Made by a program: the position numbers and the translations under genes
Notes under the pieces: model-generated
Seen by the model: the letters and a program-made list of their open reading frames with translations, nothing else
Databases searched by the model: none
What the model was told of the DNA's origin: nothing
Part shown: piece by piece, positions 11,105 to 18,913 of the stretch
How positions within the stretch are numbered: position 1 is the first letter of the stretch
How the letters are laid out: each line of letters begins with the position of its first letter
Source: Thermobifida halotolerans
GTDB taxonomy: Bacteria > Actinomycetota > Actinomycetes > Streptosporangiales > Streptosporangiaceae
Reading direction: 5' to 3'
Length of the DNA stretch: 64,000 bases
Assembly (NCBI RefSeq): GCF_003574835.2
Contig: NZ_CP063196.1
Coordinates: 3,286,001 to 3,350,000, forward strand

Positions 11105-11282
11105 GCGGCTCCCGGGGGTTCTGCCTCCGGCGCCGGGACGCTTCCGCGGCTCCGGCGCCGCCTCCTCCCGCGTGCGGGGCACGGTCGCGGCCGGGGTCGG
11201 CCCGCGGCGCCCGCTCCCGTCGCCCGCCTCCGTGGGCGCCGTACCGCCGCGGTTGCGGGTCCGGGGCCCGACGCTGTCGCCT

Positions 11283-11888
11283 TCATCCCCTGGTGTGGTG
11301 TACCTGCACCCGCACCCTCGGCTCCCTGACCAAAGACAGTTCGACGATCTTGTGCTCCACGGCCTGCTGGATCGCCGAGGACAGTTCCGCTGCGCGGTGC
11401 GTTTCGGTGTCGACACGCACCTTCACGCGACGGCGGGTCAGTGTGACGCGCGCGTCCCGCACACCGTCCACCTCCCGCGCCGCGGCGGCCAGGGTGCGGC
11501 GCAGCGTCGCCCTGGAGACCCCGGCGACAAACGCCGGGTCATGGGGGTGCCACGCCATCCCGCGCCCCCACCCCGGCACCAGGGCCAGCGCGATCAGCAG
11601 CAGACTGACCAGCACCAGGACGGCCGAGGCCACCTGCACCGCGGGATCGCTCCACCGCGCGCCGGAGGTGTACTCGGCCGTCCGGTCCACCGGCAGCAGG
11701 CTGAGCGGGCTTCCCACGAGCGCGGAGATGACCTCCGCCGCGGCCAGTCCGGTCACCGTCACGAGCAGCCCTCCGGCGACCAGGGCCGCCCACGAGCGAT
11801 ACGGCCGGAACGTACGCACGGCCACGCGATCGGCCCGTCCGGTGCTGCTCGTCTCCGAACGGCCCAACACCTCTTCCACCGTCGTCAT
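11283..11888 (-). CDS. DUF6286-type membrane protein
   Basis: A 201-residue protein with two transmembrane helices (about residues 31-53 and 84-107) followed by a soluble C-terminal domain rich in Arg and Val (RRRVKVRVDTETHRAAE). It resembles the DUF6286 proteins that in Streptomyces sit in Asp23/Gls24 alkaline-shock gene clusters. Here no Asp23-type gene is adjacent: the neighbours are a HAD phosphatase and purU. Function is unknown; a membrane anchor for a cell-envelope stress complex is a guess from those clusters. GGGGGACA is upstream of the ATG. Confidence 0.65.
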   Translation of the reverse strand: MTTVEEVLGRSETSSTGRADRVAVRTFRPYRSWAALVAGGLLVTVTGLAAAEVISALVGSPLSLLPVDRTAEYTSGARWSDPAVQVASAVLVLVSLLLIALALVPGWGRGMAWHPHDPAFVAGVSRATLRRTLAAAAREVDGVRDARVTLTRRRVKVRVDTETHRAAELSSAIQQAVEHKIVELSLVREPRVRVQVHHTRG

Positions 11889-12404
11889 GCCTGTCCCCCA
11901 ATCTCTGGACGCCGACCGCGTGTCGACGCCCCGACTCGCTCTTCCACCCCGATACCTTCGTGAAGTCTGTGTGCTTTACCCGTTTCCCCACCTTTTGATC
12001 GGTGCGGCGGGGAGCAGTTCCAGTGCGCCTACCCCCGACCAGGCCGATGTCAGCACCCGGACACACCGCAATCGCGCACCAGATTTGTGGCGCAATGTCC
12101 GAACCGTTCTCGAACACCTCTCACCTGCGAGGACACCGCTTACGCCTGTCAACACACGGTGATTTTTGTGACTTTCGCCACTTGGTGCGCGCCAGCCCCT
12201 CCACTGCCACCCGAAACACCTGCTCAAACACGCAGAGTGACCAACTTATCGCAGGGCAGAGCGGCTCCCCGGGAGAGCCGCGTCCGGGAGGCGTATCGCC
12301 GCCGAGGCCGGGCGGGACCGCGAGAAGCACCGCCCCGCCGGGTGTCCTGCCGCTCCCCGTCCGGGGGCGCCTTCGGGCGCCGACCGGGAGGGGTCAGGCC
12401 ACCG
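11889..12404. other. Intergenic region without a recognisable gene
   Basis: It separates the DUF6286 start from the purU end and is less GC-rich than its surroundings between 11940 and 12260. A TTGACA hexamer reads on the minus strand at 12147-12152 but has no -10 at the right distance. A GGCGCC-TTCG-GGCGCC hairpin at 12366-12381 is a possible purU terminator. Confidence 0.35.
12366..12381 (-). terminator. Possible purU terminator hairpin
   Basis: Six-base-pair GGCGCC stem with a TTCG tetraloop, 24 bases beyond the purU stop on its transcribed side. The GC flanks could lengthen it; no T-run. Confidence 0.4.
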
Positions 12405-13262
12405 TCAGCGGAACACCACCGTCTTGCCGCCGTTCAGCAGAATCCGGTGCTCGGCGTGCCAGTTCACCGCGCGCGCCAGCGCCACCGACTCCAGGTCGCG
12501 TCCCACCGCGGTGAGCCGCTCCGGACTGAAGGTGTGGTCGACCCGCACGACCTCCTGCTCGATGATCGGCCCCTCGTCGAGGTCGGCCGTCACGTAGTGC
12601 GCCGTCGCTCCGATCAGCTTCACCCCGCGGGCGTGCGCCTGGTGGTAGGGGCGGGCGCCCTTGAAACTCGGCAGGAAGGAGTGGTGGATGTTGATGATCC
12701 GCCCCGACATCTTCTGGCACAGGTCCTCGGAGAGCACCTGCATGTACCGGGCCAGCACCACCAGGTCGACGTCGTAGCCCTGGACCAGCTCCAGCAGCCG
12801 CGCCTCCTGCTCCGGCTTGGTCTCCGGGGTCACCGGCAGATGGTGGAAGTCCACCCCGTAGGAGTCGGCGAGGAACTCCAGATCCGGATGGTTGGACACC
12901 ACGGCCGTGATCTCGGCGTTCAGCAGACCGCTGCGCTGGCGGTACAGCAGATCGTTCAGGCAGTGCCCGAACCTGGAGACCATCACCAGCACCCGCGTGC
13001 GCGCCTCGCGCCGCCACAGGTTCCAGTCCATCCCGTACTCGGCCGCCAGCGCCGCCAGGGCTCCCCGCAGCACGTCCTCGCTCACCGCGGGGTCTTCGGC
13101 CGTGAGCTGCACGCGCATGAAGAACCGACCCGTGTAGTGGTCGCCGTACTGCTGGCTCTCCTCGATGTTGCACCTGTGGGCGGTGAGCAGATTCGCCACC
13201 GCCGCGACGATTCCACGGCTGTCGGGGCACGACAGCGTCAGCACGAACTCGCGATCACTCAT
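12405..13262 (-). CDS. purU: Formyltetrahydrofolate deformylase
   Basis: Hydrolyses 10-formyl-THF to formate and THF, balancing the one-carbon pool. The protein has 285 residues with an N-terminal ACT domain (VLTLSCPDSRGIVAAVANLL) that in E. coli PurU senses methionine and glycine, then a formyltransferase-like catalytic domain with INIHHSFLPSFKGARPYHQA and the Asp of TADLDEGPIIEQE. The ATG at 13262 is used. Its nearness to the riboswitch-controlled glycine cleavage and glyA genes suits a role in preventing 10-formyl-THF build-up when glycine is broken down. It is on the opposite strand and not under that riboswitch. Confidence 0.95.
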   Translation of the reverse strand: MSDREFVLTLSCPDSRGIVAAVANLLTAHRCNIEESQQYGDHYTGRFFMRVQLTAEDPAVSEDVLRGALAALAAEYGMDWNLWRREARTRVLVMVSRFGHCLNDLLYRQRSGLLNAEITAVVSNHPDLEFLADSYGVDFHHLPVTPETKPEQEARLLELVQGYDVDLVVLARYMQVLSEDLCQKMSGRIINIHHSFLPSFKGARPYHQAHARGVKLIGATAHYVTADLDEGPIIEQEVVRVDHTFSPERLTAVGRDLESVALARAVNWHAEHRILLNGGKTVVFR

Positions 13263-13436
13263 GGTTCAGGGGACTTTCGACAAGGGAACGGCTGCATCCA
13301 TCCGGTCTCATGGGCTTCCAGGGTAACCGTGTCCGTCCCGTTCGGCGGGGATGAACCCGCCGGTCCCCGCCGGGGACGGCTCTTCCCGCCCCCCGAAACA
13401 TGAAAAAGTTTCGGATGGCTGTGGGATGCTCGTGCC

Positions 13437-14642
13437 ATGAGCAGCGTCCGCGAACGGTACGAGACGGCCACCTCCCACCTGCGCGCCCCCTTCGCCATCG
13501 TCGACCTGGCCGCCCTGCGCGCCAACGCGGCCGACCTGGTCCGCCGTGCGGACGGAACGCCCGTCCGCGTCGCCAGCAAGTCCGTCCGCTGCCGCCACCT
13601 GCTCCGCGAGATCCTCGCCATGCCCGGTTTCTCCGGGATCATGGCCTACACCCTCGACGAGGCGCTCTGGCTGGCCACCGACCCCGGCAGCGCCGACTTC
13701 GCCTCCGACGTCCTCGTCGCCTACCCCACCGCCGACCTCCACGCCGTCGCCCGACTCGCCGCCGACCCCGAGGCCGCGGCCAGGATCACCCTCATGATCG
13801 ACTCCGTGGGCCACCTCGACCTCATCACCGCCGCCGCGCCCGCCCCGGCCGCCCCGGTGAAGGTGTGCATCGACATCGACACCAGTTGGCAGCCGCTCGG
13901 TCCCCGCGTCCGCGTCGGCGCCCACCGCTCCCCGATCCGCACCCCCCGACAGGCCGCGGAGCTGGCCCGCGCCGTCGTCCGCCGTCCGGGACTGCGTCTC
14001 GACGGCGTCATGGCCTACGAGGCCCAGATCGCCGGCGTGGGCGACGCCCCTCCCGGCCGCCCCCTCTACGGCACCGCCCTGCGCTGGGTCCAGCACCGCT
14101 CCCGCCGGGAGCTCGCCCGCCGCCGCGCCGCCGTCGTCCGGGCCGTCCGCGAGGTCGCCGACCTGCGCTTCGTCAACGGCGGAGGAACCGGAAGCCTGCA
14201 CAGCACCAGCCGGGAACGCGCCGTCACCGAGGTCGCCGCGGGCTCCGGTCTGTACCAACCCCGGCTCTTCGACCACTATCGGTCGGTCGCCCGGCAGCCC
14301 GCGGCCCTCTTCGCCCTCCCCGTCGTCCGCCGCCCCGCTCCCGGCGTGGCCACGGCCCTGGGCGGCGGCTATATCGCGTCGGGCACCGCCGACCCGGCGC
14401 GGCTCCCGCAGCCCCACCTGCCCCCCGGGCTGCGCCTCAGCACCTCCGAGGGGGCGGGGGAGGTCCAGACCCCGCTGCTCGGGGCCGCCGCCGACTCCCT
14501 CGCCATCGGCGACCTCGTCTGGATGCGGCACGCCAAGGCCGGAGAACTGTGCGAGCACTTCGACCGGCTGCACCTCGTGGACGGGGACCACGTCACCGCC
14601 AGCGTCCCCACCTACCGGGGCGAGGCGAAGACGTTCCTCTGA
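13437..14642 (+). CDS. D-threonine aldolase / D-amino-acid deaminase-like PLP enzyme
   Basis: Fold-type III PLP enzyme of 401 residues related to the alanine racemase N-terminal barrel. The Schiff-base lysine is in RVASKSVRC. The C-terminal metal site of this family is visible as WMRHAKAGELCEHF, with His and a following Cys. Members annotated as amino acid deaminase/aldolase include D-threonine aldolase and D-serine dehydratase; which reaction applies cannot be read here. It is divergent from purU with about 170 bases between, and is followed by a strong terminator, so it is monocistronic. Confidence 0.85.
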   Translation: MSSVRERYETATSHLRAPFAIVDLAALRANAADLVRRADGTPVRVASKSVRCRHLLREILAMPGFSGIMAYTLDEALWLATDPGSADFASDVLVAYPTADLHAVARLAADPEAAARITLMIDSVGHLDLITAAAPAPAAPVKVCIDIDTSWQPLGPRVRVGAHRSPIRTPRQAAELARAVVRRPGLRLDGVMAYEAQIAGVGDAPPGRPLYGTALRWVQHRSRRELARRRAAVVRAVREVADLRFVNGGGTGSLHSTSRERAVTEVAAGSGLYQPRLFDHYRSVARQPAALFALPVVRRPAPGVATALGGGYIASGTADPARLPQPHLPPGLRLSTSEGAGEVQTPLLGAAADSLAIGDLVWMRHAKAGELCEHFDRLHLVDGDHVTASVPTYRGEAKTFL

Positions 14643-14654
14643 CCCGTGACACGA

Positions 14655-14694
14655 CGGCGGGGTCCGCCGGGGGCTGCCCCGGCGGACCCCGCCG
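14655..14694. terminator. Strong hairpin between convergent genes
   Basis: Perfect 18-bp stem around a GCTG loop, 12 bases after the PLP enzyme stop and 16 bases before the end of the convergent DUF3618 gene. It probably serves both strands. Confidence 0.75.
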
Positions 14695-14709
14695 CCACAC
14701 ACCGTGGGG

Positions 14710-15108
14710 TCAGCGCCTGCGTCGCCGACGGAGCGCGACCAGCACGCCCACGGCGACAGCGACTCCGACGCCCACTCCGATCAGCAGCACGGGAGAGGGC
14801 GGCTGACGCAGCTCGTACTCGGTCACCACCTCGTCCTCACCGCTGACGAGGACGGCGCCCTCATCGGGCGGGACCAGTCGGCTGCTGCCGCGGCGCACCG
14901 GGTCTCCGGCCAGCAGCGCGCGCGCCTCCTCGGCCAAGTGGCCACCGGCCTGACGCACCCTGTCCAGTCCGCGTCTGGCGGCGTTCTTGGGGTTGGCCCG
15001 ATCGGCGAGCGCGTCGATCGACGCCGCCAGTCGCTGCTGCACCTGCTCGATCTCCGCCTGCACGGCCGCCGGGTCGCGTTGCGGACTCGCGGGGTCGCGT
15101 CCTTGCAT
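14710..15108 (-). CDS. DUF3618 domain membrane protein
   Basis: A 132-residue protein with the N-terminal DUF3618 helix pair (PAAVQAEIEQVQQRLAASIDALADRANPKNAARR), a linker and one C-terminal transmembrane helix (SPVLLIGVGVGVAVAVGVLVAL) ending in six arginines. Tail-anchored topology with the helical part in the cytoplasm is likely. The family is found in actinobacteria and has no settled function. AAGGAGG lies 7 bases before the ATG. It is 17 bases downstream of the CDP-alcohol phosphatidyltransferase gene, so the two are probably one transcript. Confidence 0.85.
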   Translation of the reverse strand: MQGRDPASPQRDPAAVQAEIEQVQQRLAASIDALADRANPKNAARRGLDRVRQAGGHLAEEARALLAGDPVRRGSSRLVPPDEGAVLVSGEDEVVTEYELRQPPSPVLLIGVGVGVAVAVGVLVALRRRRRR

Positions 15109-15125
15109 ACAGCCGCCTCCTTCCG

Positions 15126-16196
15126 CTACCGCAGGGTGGCCTGCGACGGACTCTCATCCGGGGTCTGGTTGATGACTTCTTCGCCAGGCGTGCGCGTGAG
15201 CCGCAGCGCGCTCTCGATCCCGTCCACCACCCGAAAGAAGTCCAGCGTGGACAACCACAGTTTATAGACGATCAAGATCTCGAAAGCGAGAAGCAAAACA
15301 CCCGCGGCCACGGTGATCCAGACGACCGCCGCGGCCGAGAACACCGCTGCCAGCGGAGCCAGCACGAACACCGCGATCTGGAATTCGATCCCGCTCACCA
15401 GGTGGGTGCGGATACGTCGTGCCCTGAGGAAGTCCCAGAACCTCTGGTACCAGGGGAACCGGTTCCGGAACCCCTCGTGCAGGTCCACTCTCGGCAATCT
15501 CACGTCCGGCTGTTTGCCCGTGTCCCGGTCGGCGCGGTTCTCCCGCTCCGCCTGCGACCGCAGTAGCTGTTCCAGCACCGAGATTCCGTGCCTGAGGACC
15601 GCCTGTTCGCCCGTGTCGCTCATCGGCCGCCCCACCCGGGCGGGGTCGTCGGGCTCCAGCATCGACAGCGTCGCCCGCGCCCACTCCAGCACCCCGGCCA
15701 GGCGCGACCGCATCTCCCGGCGCACCTTGTACACCTGCAGCGCGTTCAGGTAGCGCAGCATGTCGCAGAACACCACAGCCAACGCCAGCCAGACGAAGAC
15801 GACCCGGCCGGTCAGGACGTACTGGCCCCCCATGAGCGCGATCGCGCACACCAGCACCCGGAACCGGTCGAAGACGTAGTCCATCCAGGAGCCGAACAGC
15901 GACTCCTGGTCGGTCAACCGCGCCAGTTTGCCGTCCATGCAGTCCACGAGGAAGCACAGGTGGTACAGGACCGCGCCGACGATCAGGAACGGCCACTGGC
16001 CCAGTGCGAAGCAGGCCGCCGCTCCCAGCCCCAGCAGCAGGACCGTCACCGTCAACTGGTTGGGCGTGATCGACGTCCGGTTGGCGACCAGGCGGACCAG
16101 ACGAAGCGCGATCGGATCGACCGCCCACACCGTCCACCAGGAATCGCGTTCCCGGCACACGCGGCTGCGGACCTCGTCCAGGGTGTAACTGGGCAT
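15126..16196 (-). CDS. CDP-alcohol phosphatidyltransferase family membrane enzyme
   Basis: Integral membrane enzyme that moves a phospho-alcohol group from a CDP-linked donor to an alcohol acceptor. The full family motif D-x2-DG-x2-AR-x8-G-x3-D-x3-D is present as DCMDGKLAR, LTDQESLF and GSWMDYVFD. Hydrophobic helices flank it, with two more near the C-terminus. At 356 residues it is longer than phosphatidylglycerophosphate or phosphatidylinositol-phosphate synthases because of a soluble insert of about 90 residues in the middle. The acceptor is unknown. GAGGAG lies 10 bases before the ATG. It is first in a two-gene unit with the DUF3618 protein. Confidence 0.88.
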   Translation of the reverse strand: MPSYTLDEVRSRVCRERDSWWTVWAVDPIALRLVRLVANRTSITPNQLTVTVLLLGLGAAACFALGQWPFLIVGAVLYHLCFLVDCMDGKLARLTDQESLFGSWMDYVFDRFRVLVCAIALMGGQYVLTGRVVFVWLALAVVFCDMLRYLNALQVYKVRREMRSRLAGVLEWARATLSMLEPDDPARVGRPMSDTGEQAVLRHGISVLEQLLRSQAERENRADRDTGKQPDVRLPRVDLHEGFRNRFPWYQRFWDFLRARRIRTHLVSGIEFQIAVFVLAPLAAVFSAAAVVWITVAAGVLLLAFEILIVYKLWLSTLDFFRVVDGIESALRLTRTPGEEVINQTPDESPSQATLR

Positions 16197-16528
16197 CGTT
16201 GGTCAACTCCTCGAACACGAAGCTGGGGGGATGCTTCGGCCCGCCCCACCGGCGACCGTCCGAACCGCGAAGCCCTGTGCGACCGATCCGCGGGTCTGTG
16301 GTGTCCGGCTTGACAAGAGGTGGGCTTGGTCAACCTTAAGGCGAAGAAGTCCTGCCGGAGGCCGTCGAGTCCGAAGCGTTTCGACTCCGCCGCACAATCC
16401 GGACCCCCTCCTCCGCTCCGGCATTTCGGCCGGTCGCCTCCATGCTTCCCCACTCTGGCATCCGGTTCGCGCACTAGGGTGGAAAACAAGTGATTGGCGA
16501 AGAGTCCCCGAACCTCGAGGAGTCCACG
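16197..16528. other. Divergent promoter region of the CDP-alcohol transferase and bcp
   Basis: No gene. A TAGGGT element at 16475-16480 is a plausible -10 for bcp and would give a leader of about 45 bases. A perfect TTGACA at 16310-16315 has no -10 at normal distance. The sequence CCTTAAGG at 16338-16345 is a short perfect palindrome of unknown meaning. Confidence 0.4.
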
Positions 16529-17011
16529 TTGAGCGAGACCGCCATCCGTCTGCAACCCGGTGACATCGCCCCCGACTTCACTCTGGACAGCGCTGACGGC
16601 GCCTCCGTCACCCTCAGCGAGGTGCTCAAGGAGCACGACCGTGTGGTGCTGTACTTCTATCCGGCCGCCATGACTCCCGGCTGCACCACCGAAGCCTGCG
16701 ACTTCCGGGACAACCTGCACGCCTTCGACGGCGCGGGGCTGACCGTCCTGGGCGTGTCCCCCGACTCCCCCGCCCGCCTCGCCAAGTTCGTGGAGCAGGA
16801 GGGTCTGACCTTCCCCCTGCTCAGCGATCCCGACCGTGCGGTCCTCACCTCCTACGGAGCCTTCGGCGAGAAGAAGAACTACGGCCGTACCGTGCAGGGC
16901 GTCATCCGTTCCACCTTCGTCATCTCCGCGGGCCGCACGGTGGAGAAGGCCTACTACAACGTGCGGGCCACCGGCCACGTCGACCGGATCAAGCGCGACC
17001 TGGGACTGTAG
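16529..17011 (+). CDS. bcp: Thioredoxin-dependent peroxiredoxin (Bcp/PrxQ)
   Basis: Cytoplasmic peroxidase reducing hydrogen peroxide and organic hydroperoxides with electrons from thioredoxin. The peroxidatic cysteine is in MTPGCTTEACDFRD, which also shows the resolving cysteine five residues later, as in 2-Cys PrxQ. I start it at TTG 16529 because GAGGAG precedes it; a GTG at 16490 lies in frame but lacks an RBS. The resulting 160 residues match the family. It is followed by a tRNA gene on the same strand. Confidence 0.95.
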   Translation: MSETAIRLQPGDIAPDFTLDSADGASVTLSEVLKEHDRVVLYFYPAAMTPGCTTEACDFRDNLHAFDGAGLTVLGVSPDSPARLAKFVEQEGLTFPLLSDPDRAVLTSYGAFGEKKNYGRTVQGVIRSTFVISAGRTVEKAYYNVRATGHVDRIKRDLGL

Positions 17012-17185
17012 GGCTCCGCCGCACCGCAACAGACCGGCTCCGCCGCACCTCCGCCCGCCCTCCCCGCACATCCGAGGGCACGACCGCGTGGGTCCTCCGC
17101 ACGACTTGCGTTCTTCACGTGTGAACTGCCACTCTCAGAAAGACAACCTTCGTGTTCTCCCCCAGCCACGGGAGGACCGAGCCAC

Positions 17186-17259
17186 GGGGCCGTAGCCCAA
17201 CGGCAGGAGGCGGCGGCTTTAGGTGCCGTACAGTGCGGGTTCGAATCCCGCCGGCCCTA
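17186..17259 (+). tRNA. tRNA with anticodon UAG (CUA codon, Leu by code) but short variable loop
   Basis: Cloverleaf of 74 bases. The acceptor is 17186-17192 paired with 17252-17258 (first pair G-U), discriminator A17259. The D arm is 17195-17211 with a 3-bp stem and GG at 17202-17203. The anticodon stem GCGGC/GCCGT closes loop TTTAGGT with anticodon TAG at 17220-17222 and G at position 37. The T arm is GCGGG-TTCGAAT-CCCGC. The 3' CCA is not encoded. By the code it reads CUA (leucine), and G37 and A73 fit a Leu tRNA. Normal bacterial tRNA-Leu has a long variable arm, yet here only ACAGT (17230-17234) separates the stems. Amino-acid identity is therefore uncertain. Confidence 0.8.
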
Positions 17260-17278
17260 CGAGAACAACCGACACCAC

Positions 17279-17309
17279 GGGGTGCGGAAAGGGAACCCTT
17301 CCGCACCCC
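17279..17309 (+). terminator. Terminator after the tRNA
   Basis: GGGGTGCGGA and AGGG pair with CCCT and TCCGCACCCC with a single bulged A, 20 bases after the tRNA. It suggests that the tRNA is transcribed and ended as its own unit or with bcp. Confidence 0.65.
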
Positions 17310-17372
17310 TGCGCACACCGGGCGTGTGCCCGTCGTCCCCGGTTCCGCCGTGGAACGGACGGGCGGCAGCGC

Positions 17373-17408
17373 GAAGGGGGCGCGGGATCAGCAACCCGCG
17401 CCCCCTTC
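17373..17408 (-). terminator. Terminator of the Ser/Thr kinase gene
   Basis: Perfect 14-bp stem GAAGGGGGCGCGGG with its complement and an 8-base loop, 19 bases beyond the kinase stop on the minus strand. Confidence 0.7.
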
Positions 17409-17426
17409 TCTTCCGCACGACTGGGT

Positions 17427-18680
17427 CTAGGCGCGAAACACCAGCGCCCACAGGACCACGGAGAGCAGGACCAGGACGAAGACCGCCACGCAGGCCACCA
17501 CCGCCACCTGCTTCTTTCGGCTCCTGTCGCTGCGGTGCCTGCCGGAACTGGTCAGTCCCAGGGCGTCGGTCGACTCGCGGATGGAGGTGAGCAGGGTGCT
17601 CACCGACTCCGGGCGGTGCCGGTGCAGCGCGTCGGAGACGTGGCTGACCTGTTCGTGCAGGTTGTTGCGGATCACCTCGGCGCCCGCCCGGAAGTGGTCG
17701 ACCGCGGACAGTTTCTCCTCGGTCTCCTGCCGAACGGCCTCGGCGCTGCGTGCCGCGGTCTCCGGGCTGGTCTCCGGGGCCCACGGCGCCAGAGAGGCGA
17801 TACGCAGCATCGCGGTGGCGTTCTCGGCGGTCAACCGCGCATCGGGGGCGACCTTGAGCAGGCCCGCCAGCACCGGCGCCAGCGGTCCCGCGTTGGCCGC
17901 GGGCGCGGGCTCCTCCAGGTCGTCCCCGCGCAGGATCGCGATGTAGCCCTTGCGGTCGTACGGCGGGTGCCCTTCGACCGCCGCGTACAGGGTGGCGCCC
18001 AGGGACCACAGGTCCGAGGGCGGTCCCACGGGACCGGCCTTGGCGCGCTCGGGCGGCAGGTACGACGGGGAGCCGATGATGCGCCCCGAACTGCTCAGCG
18101 CGGACTCCCCGGTCCACGCGGCCAGCCCGAAGTCGGTCAGCACGACCCGACCGTCCTCGCTGATCATGACGTTCTCGGGCTTGACGTCCCGGTGCACGAT
18201 GCCCTCGTCGTGGGCGGCCTTGAGCGCGCTGATCAACTGGAGGCCGATCTCGGCGACCCTGGGGTAGGGCAGCGGCCCCGCGATGTCGATGATCTCGGCG
18301 AGCGTGCGCGCCACGACCAGCTCCATCACGATCCAGGGACGCCCGTCCTCGTTGACCACGTCCAGGACGGTGACCAGGTTGGGATGGTTGAGCCGACCCG
18401 CCACCCGCGCTTCGCGCGTGGTGCGGCGCAGCAGCGAGTTGCGTTCGTCCTCGGTCAGGTCGTCGGGGAGACGCAGCTCCTTGACCGCGACCTCCCGGCC
18501 GAGGACGAGATCGGTGGCCCGCCACACCGTGCCGACACCGCCGCGGCCGACGGGCTCACGCAGGCTGTAGCGGCCCGCGAGTACGCGTTCGTCCCCGGAC
18601 TGGTCATCGACCGCGACAGGGGGTGAGGAATCGGCGGATTCGGTTTTCGGCCGCTCTGTTGGAGGCTGTTCGATGGACAC
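17427..18680 (-). CDS. Membrane-anchored eukaryotic-type Ser/Thr protein kinase
   Basis: Hanks-type kinase of 417 residues. The glycine loop GRGGVGTV, ATP lysine in VAVKEL, catalytic loop HRDVKPEN and DFGLA are all intact, so it should be active. After the kinase domain comes an Ala/Pro/Glu-rich juxtamembrane stretch and one transmembrane helix at the very C-terminus (VAVVACVAVFVLVLLSVVLWALVF) with almost nothing outside. It lacks PASTA or other sensor domains, so signals must come from inside the cell or a partner. It starts at GTG 18680, which has no Shine-Dalgarno of its own. A seven-codon ORF with a strong RBS ends four bases upstream. Confidence 0.93.
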   Translation of the reverse strand: MSIEQPPTERPKTESADSSPPVAVDDQSGDERVLAGRYSLREPVGRGGVGTVWRATDLVLGREVAVKELRLPDDLTEDERNSLLRRTTREARVAGRLNHPNLVTVLDVVNEDGRPWIVMELVVARTLAEIIDIAGPLPYPRVAEIGLQLISALKAAHDEGIVHRDVKPENVMISEDGRVVLTDFGLAAWTGESALSSSGRIIGSPSYLPPERAKAGPVGPPSDLWSLGATLYAAVEGHPPYDRKGYIAILRGDDLEEPAPAANAGPLAPVLAGLLKVAPDARLTAENATAMLRIASLAPWAPETSPETAARSAEAVRQETEEKLSAVDHFRAGAEVIRNNLHEQVSHVSDALHRHRPESVSTLLTSIRESTDALGLTSSGRHRSDRSRKKQVAVVACVAVFVLVLLSVVLWALVFRA

Positions 18681-18684
18681 GGCT

Positions 18685-18708
18685 TCAGAACATCAGATCG
18701 TGGGCCAT
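18685..18708 (-). CDS. Seven-codon upstream ORF in the kinase leader
   Basis: The sequence ATG-GCC-CAC-GAT-CTG-ATG-TTC-TGA (peptide MAHDLMF) follows CAGGAGG at an ideal distance. It ends 4 bases before the kinase GTG, which itself has no Shine-Dalgarno. The frame differs from the kinase frame. Translation of the mini-ORF may deliver ribosomes to the kinase start by coupling. Too short for comparison by eye. Confidence 0.5.
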   Translation of the reverse strand: MAHDLMF

Positions 18709-18913
18709 GGCGGCCTCCTGTGGACTGTTTACGGTGGTCGAGACGGACGAGGAGCGCGTCTTTCGGTTATACCAACGCCAACAGACGTCAGAGCAGGTAG
18801 TTGCCACATTACAGCCACTTAGGTTCACTTTTGTTATCTCCTATGGGCTGCGTCACACGCCACACTTTCCGCCTCTTGGGGGGTTTTGCCAGCCAAAACG
18901 GTTTGAAACCGGA

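Noticed and set aside
12104-12122. Possible LexA (SOS) box, CGAACCGTTCTCGAAC
   Set aside because: LexA boxes need GAAC-N4-GTTC. Here the palindrome is GTTC-TC-GAAC, the reverse order, and the GAAC-C-GTTC overlap has the wrong spacing.
16310-16345. TTGACA promoter upstream of bcp
   Set aside because: The perfect -35 at 16310 has no TANNNT at 16-19 bases. The TAGGGT at 16475 is a better -10 for bcp.
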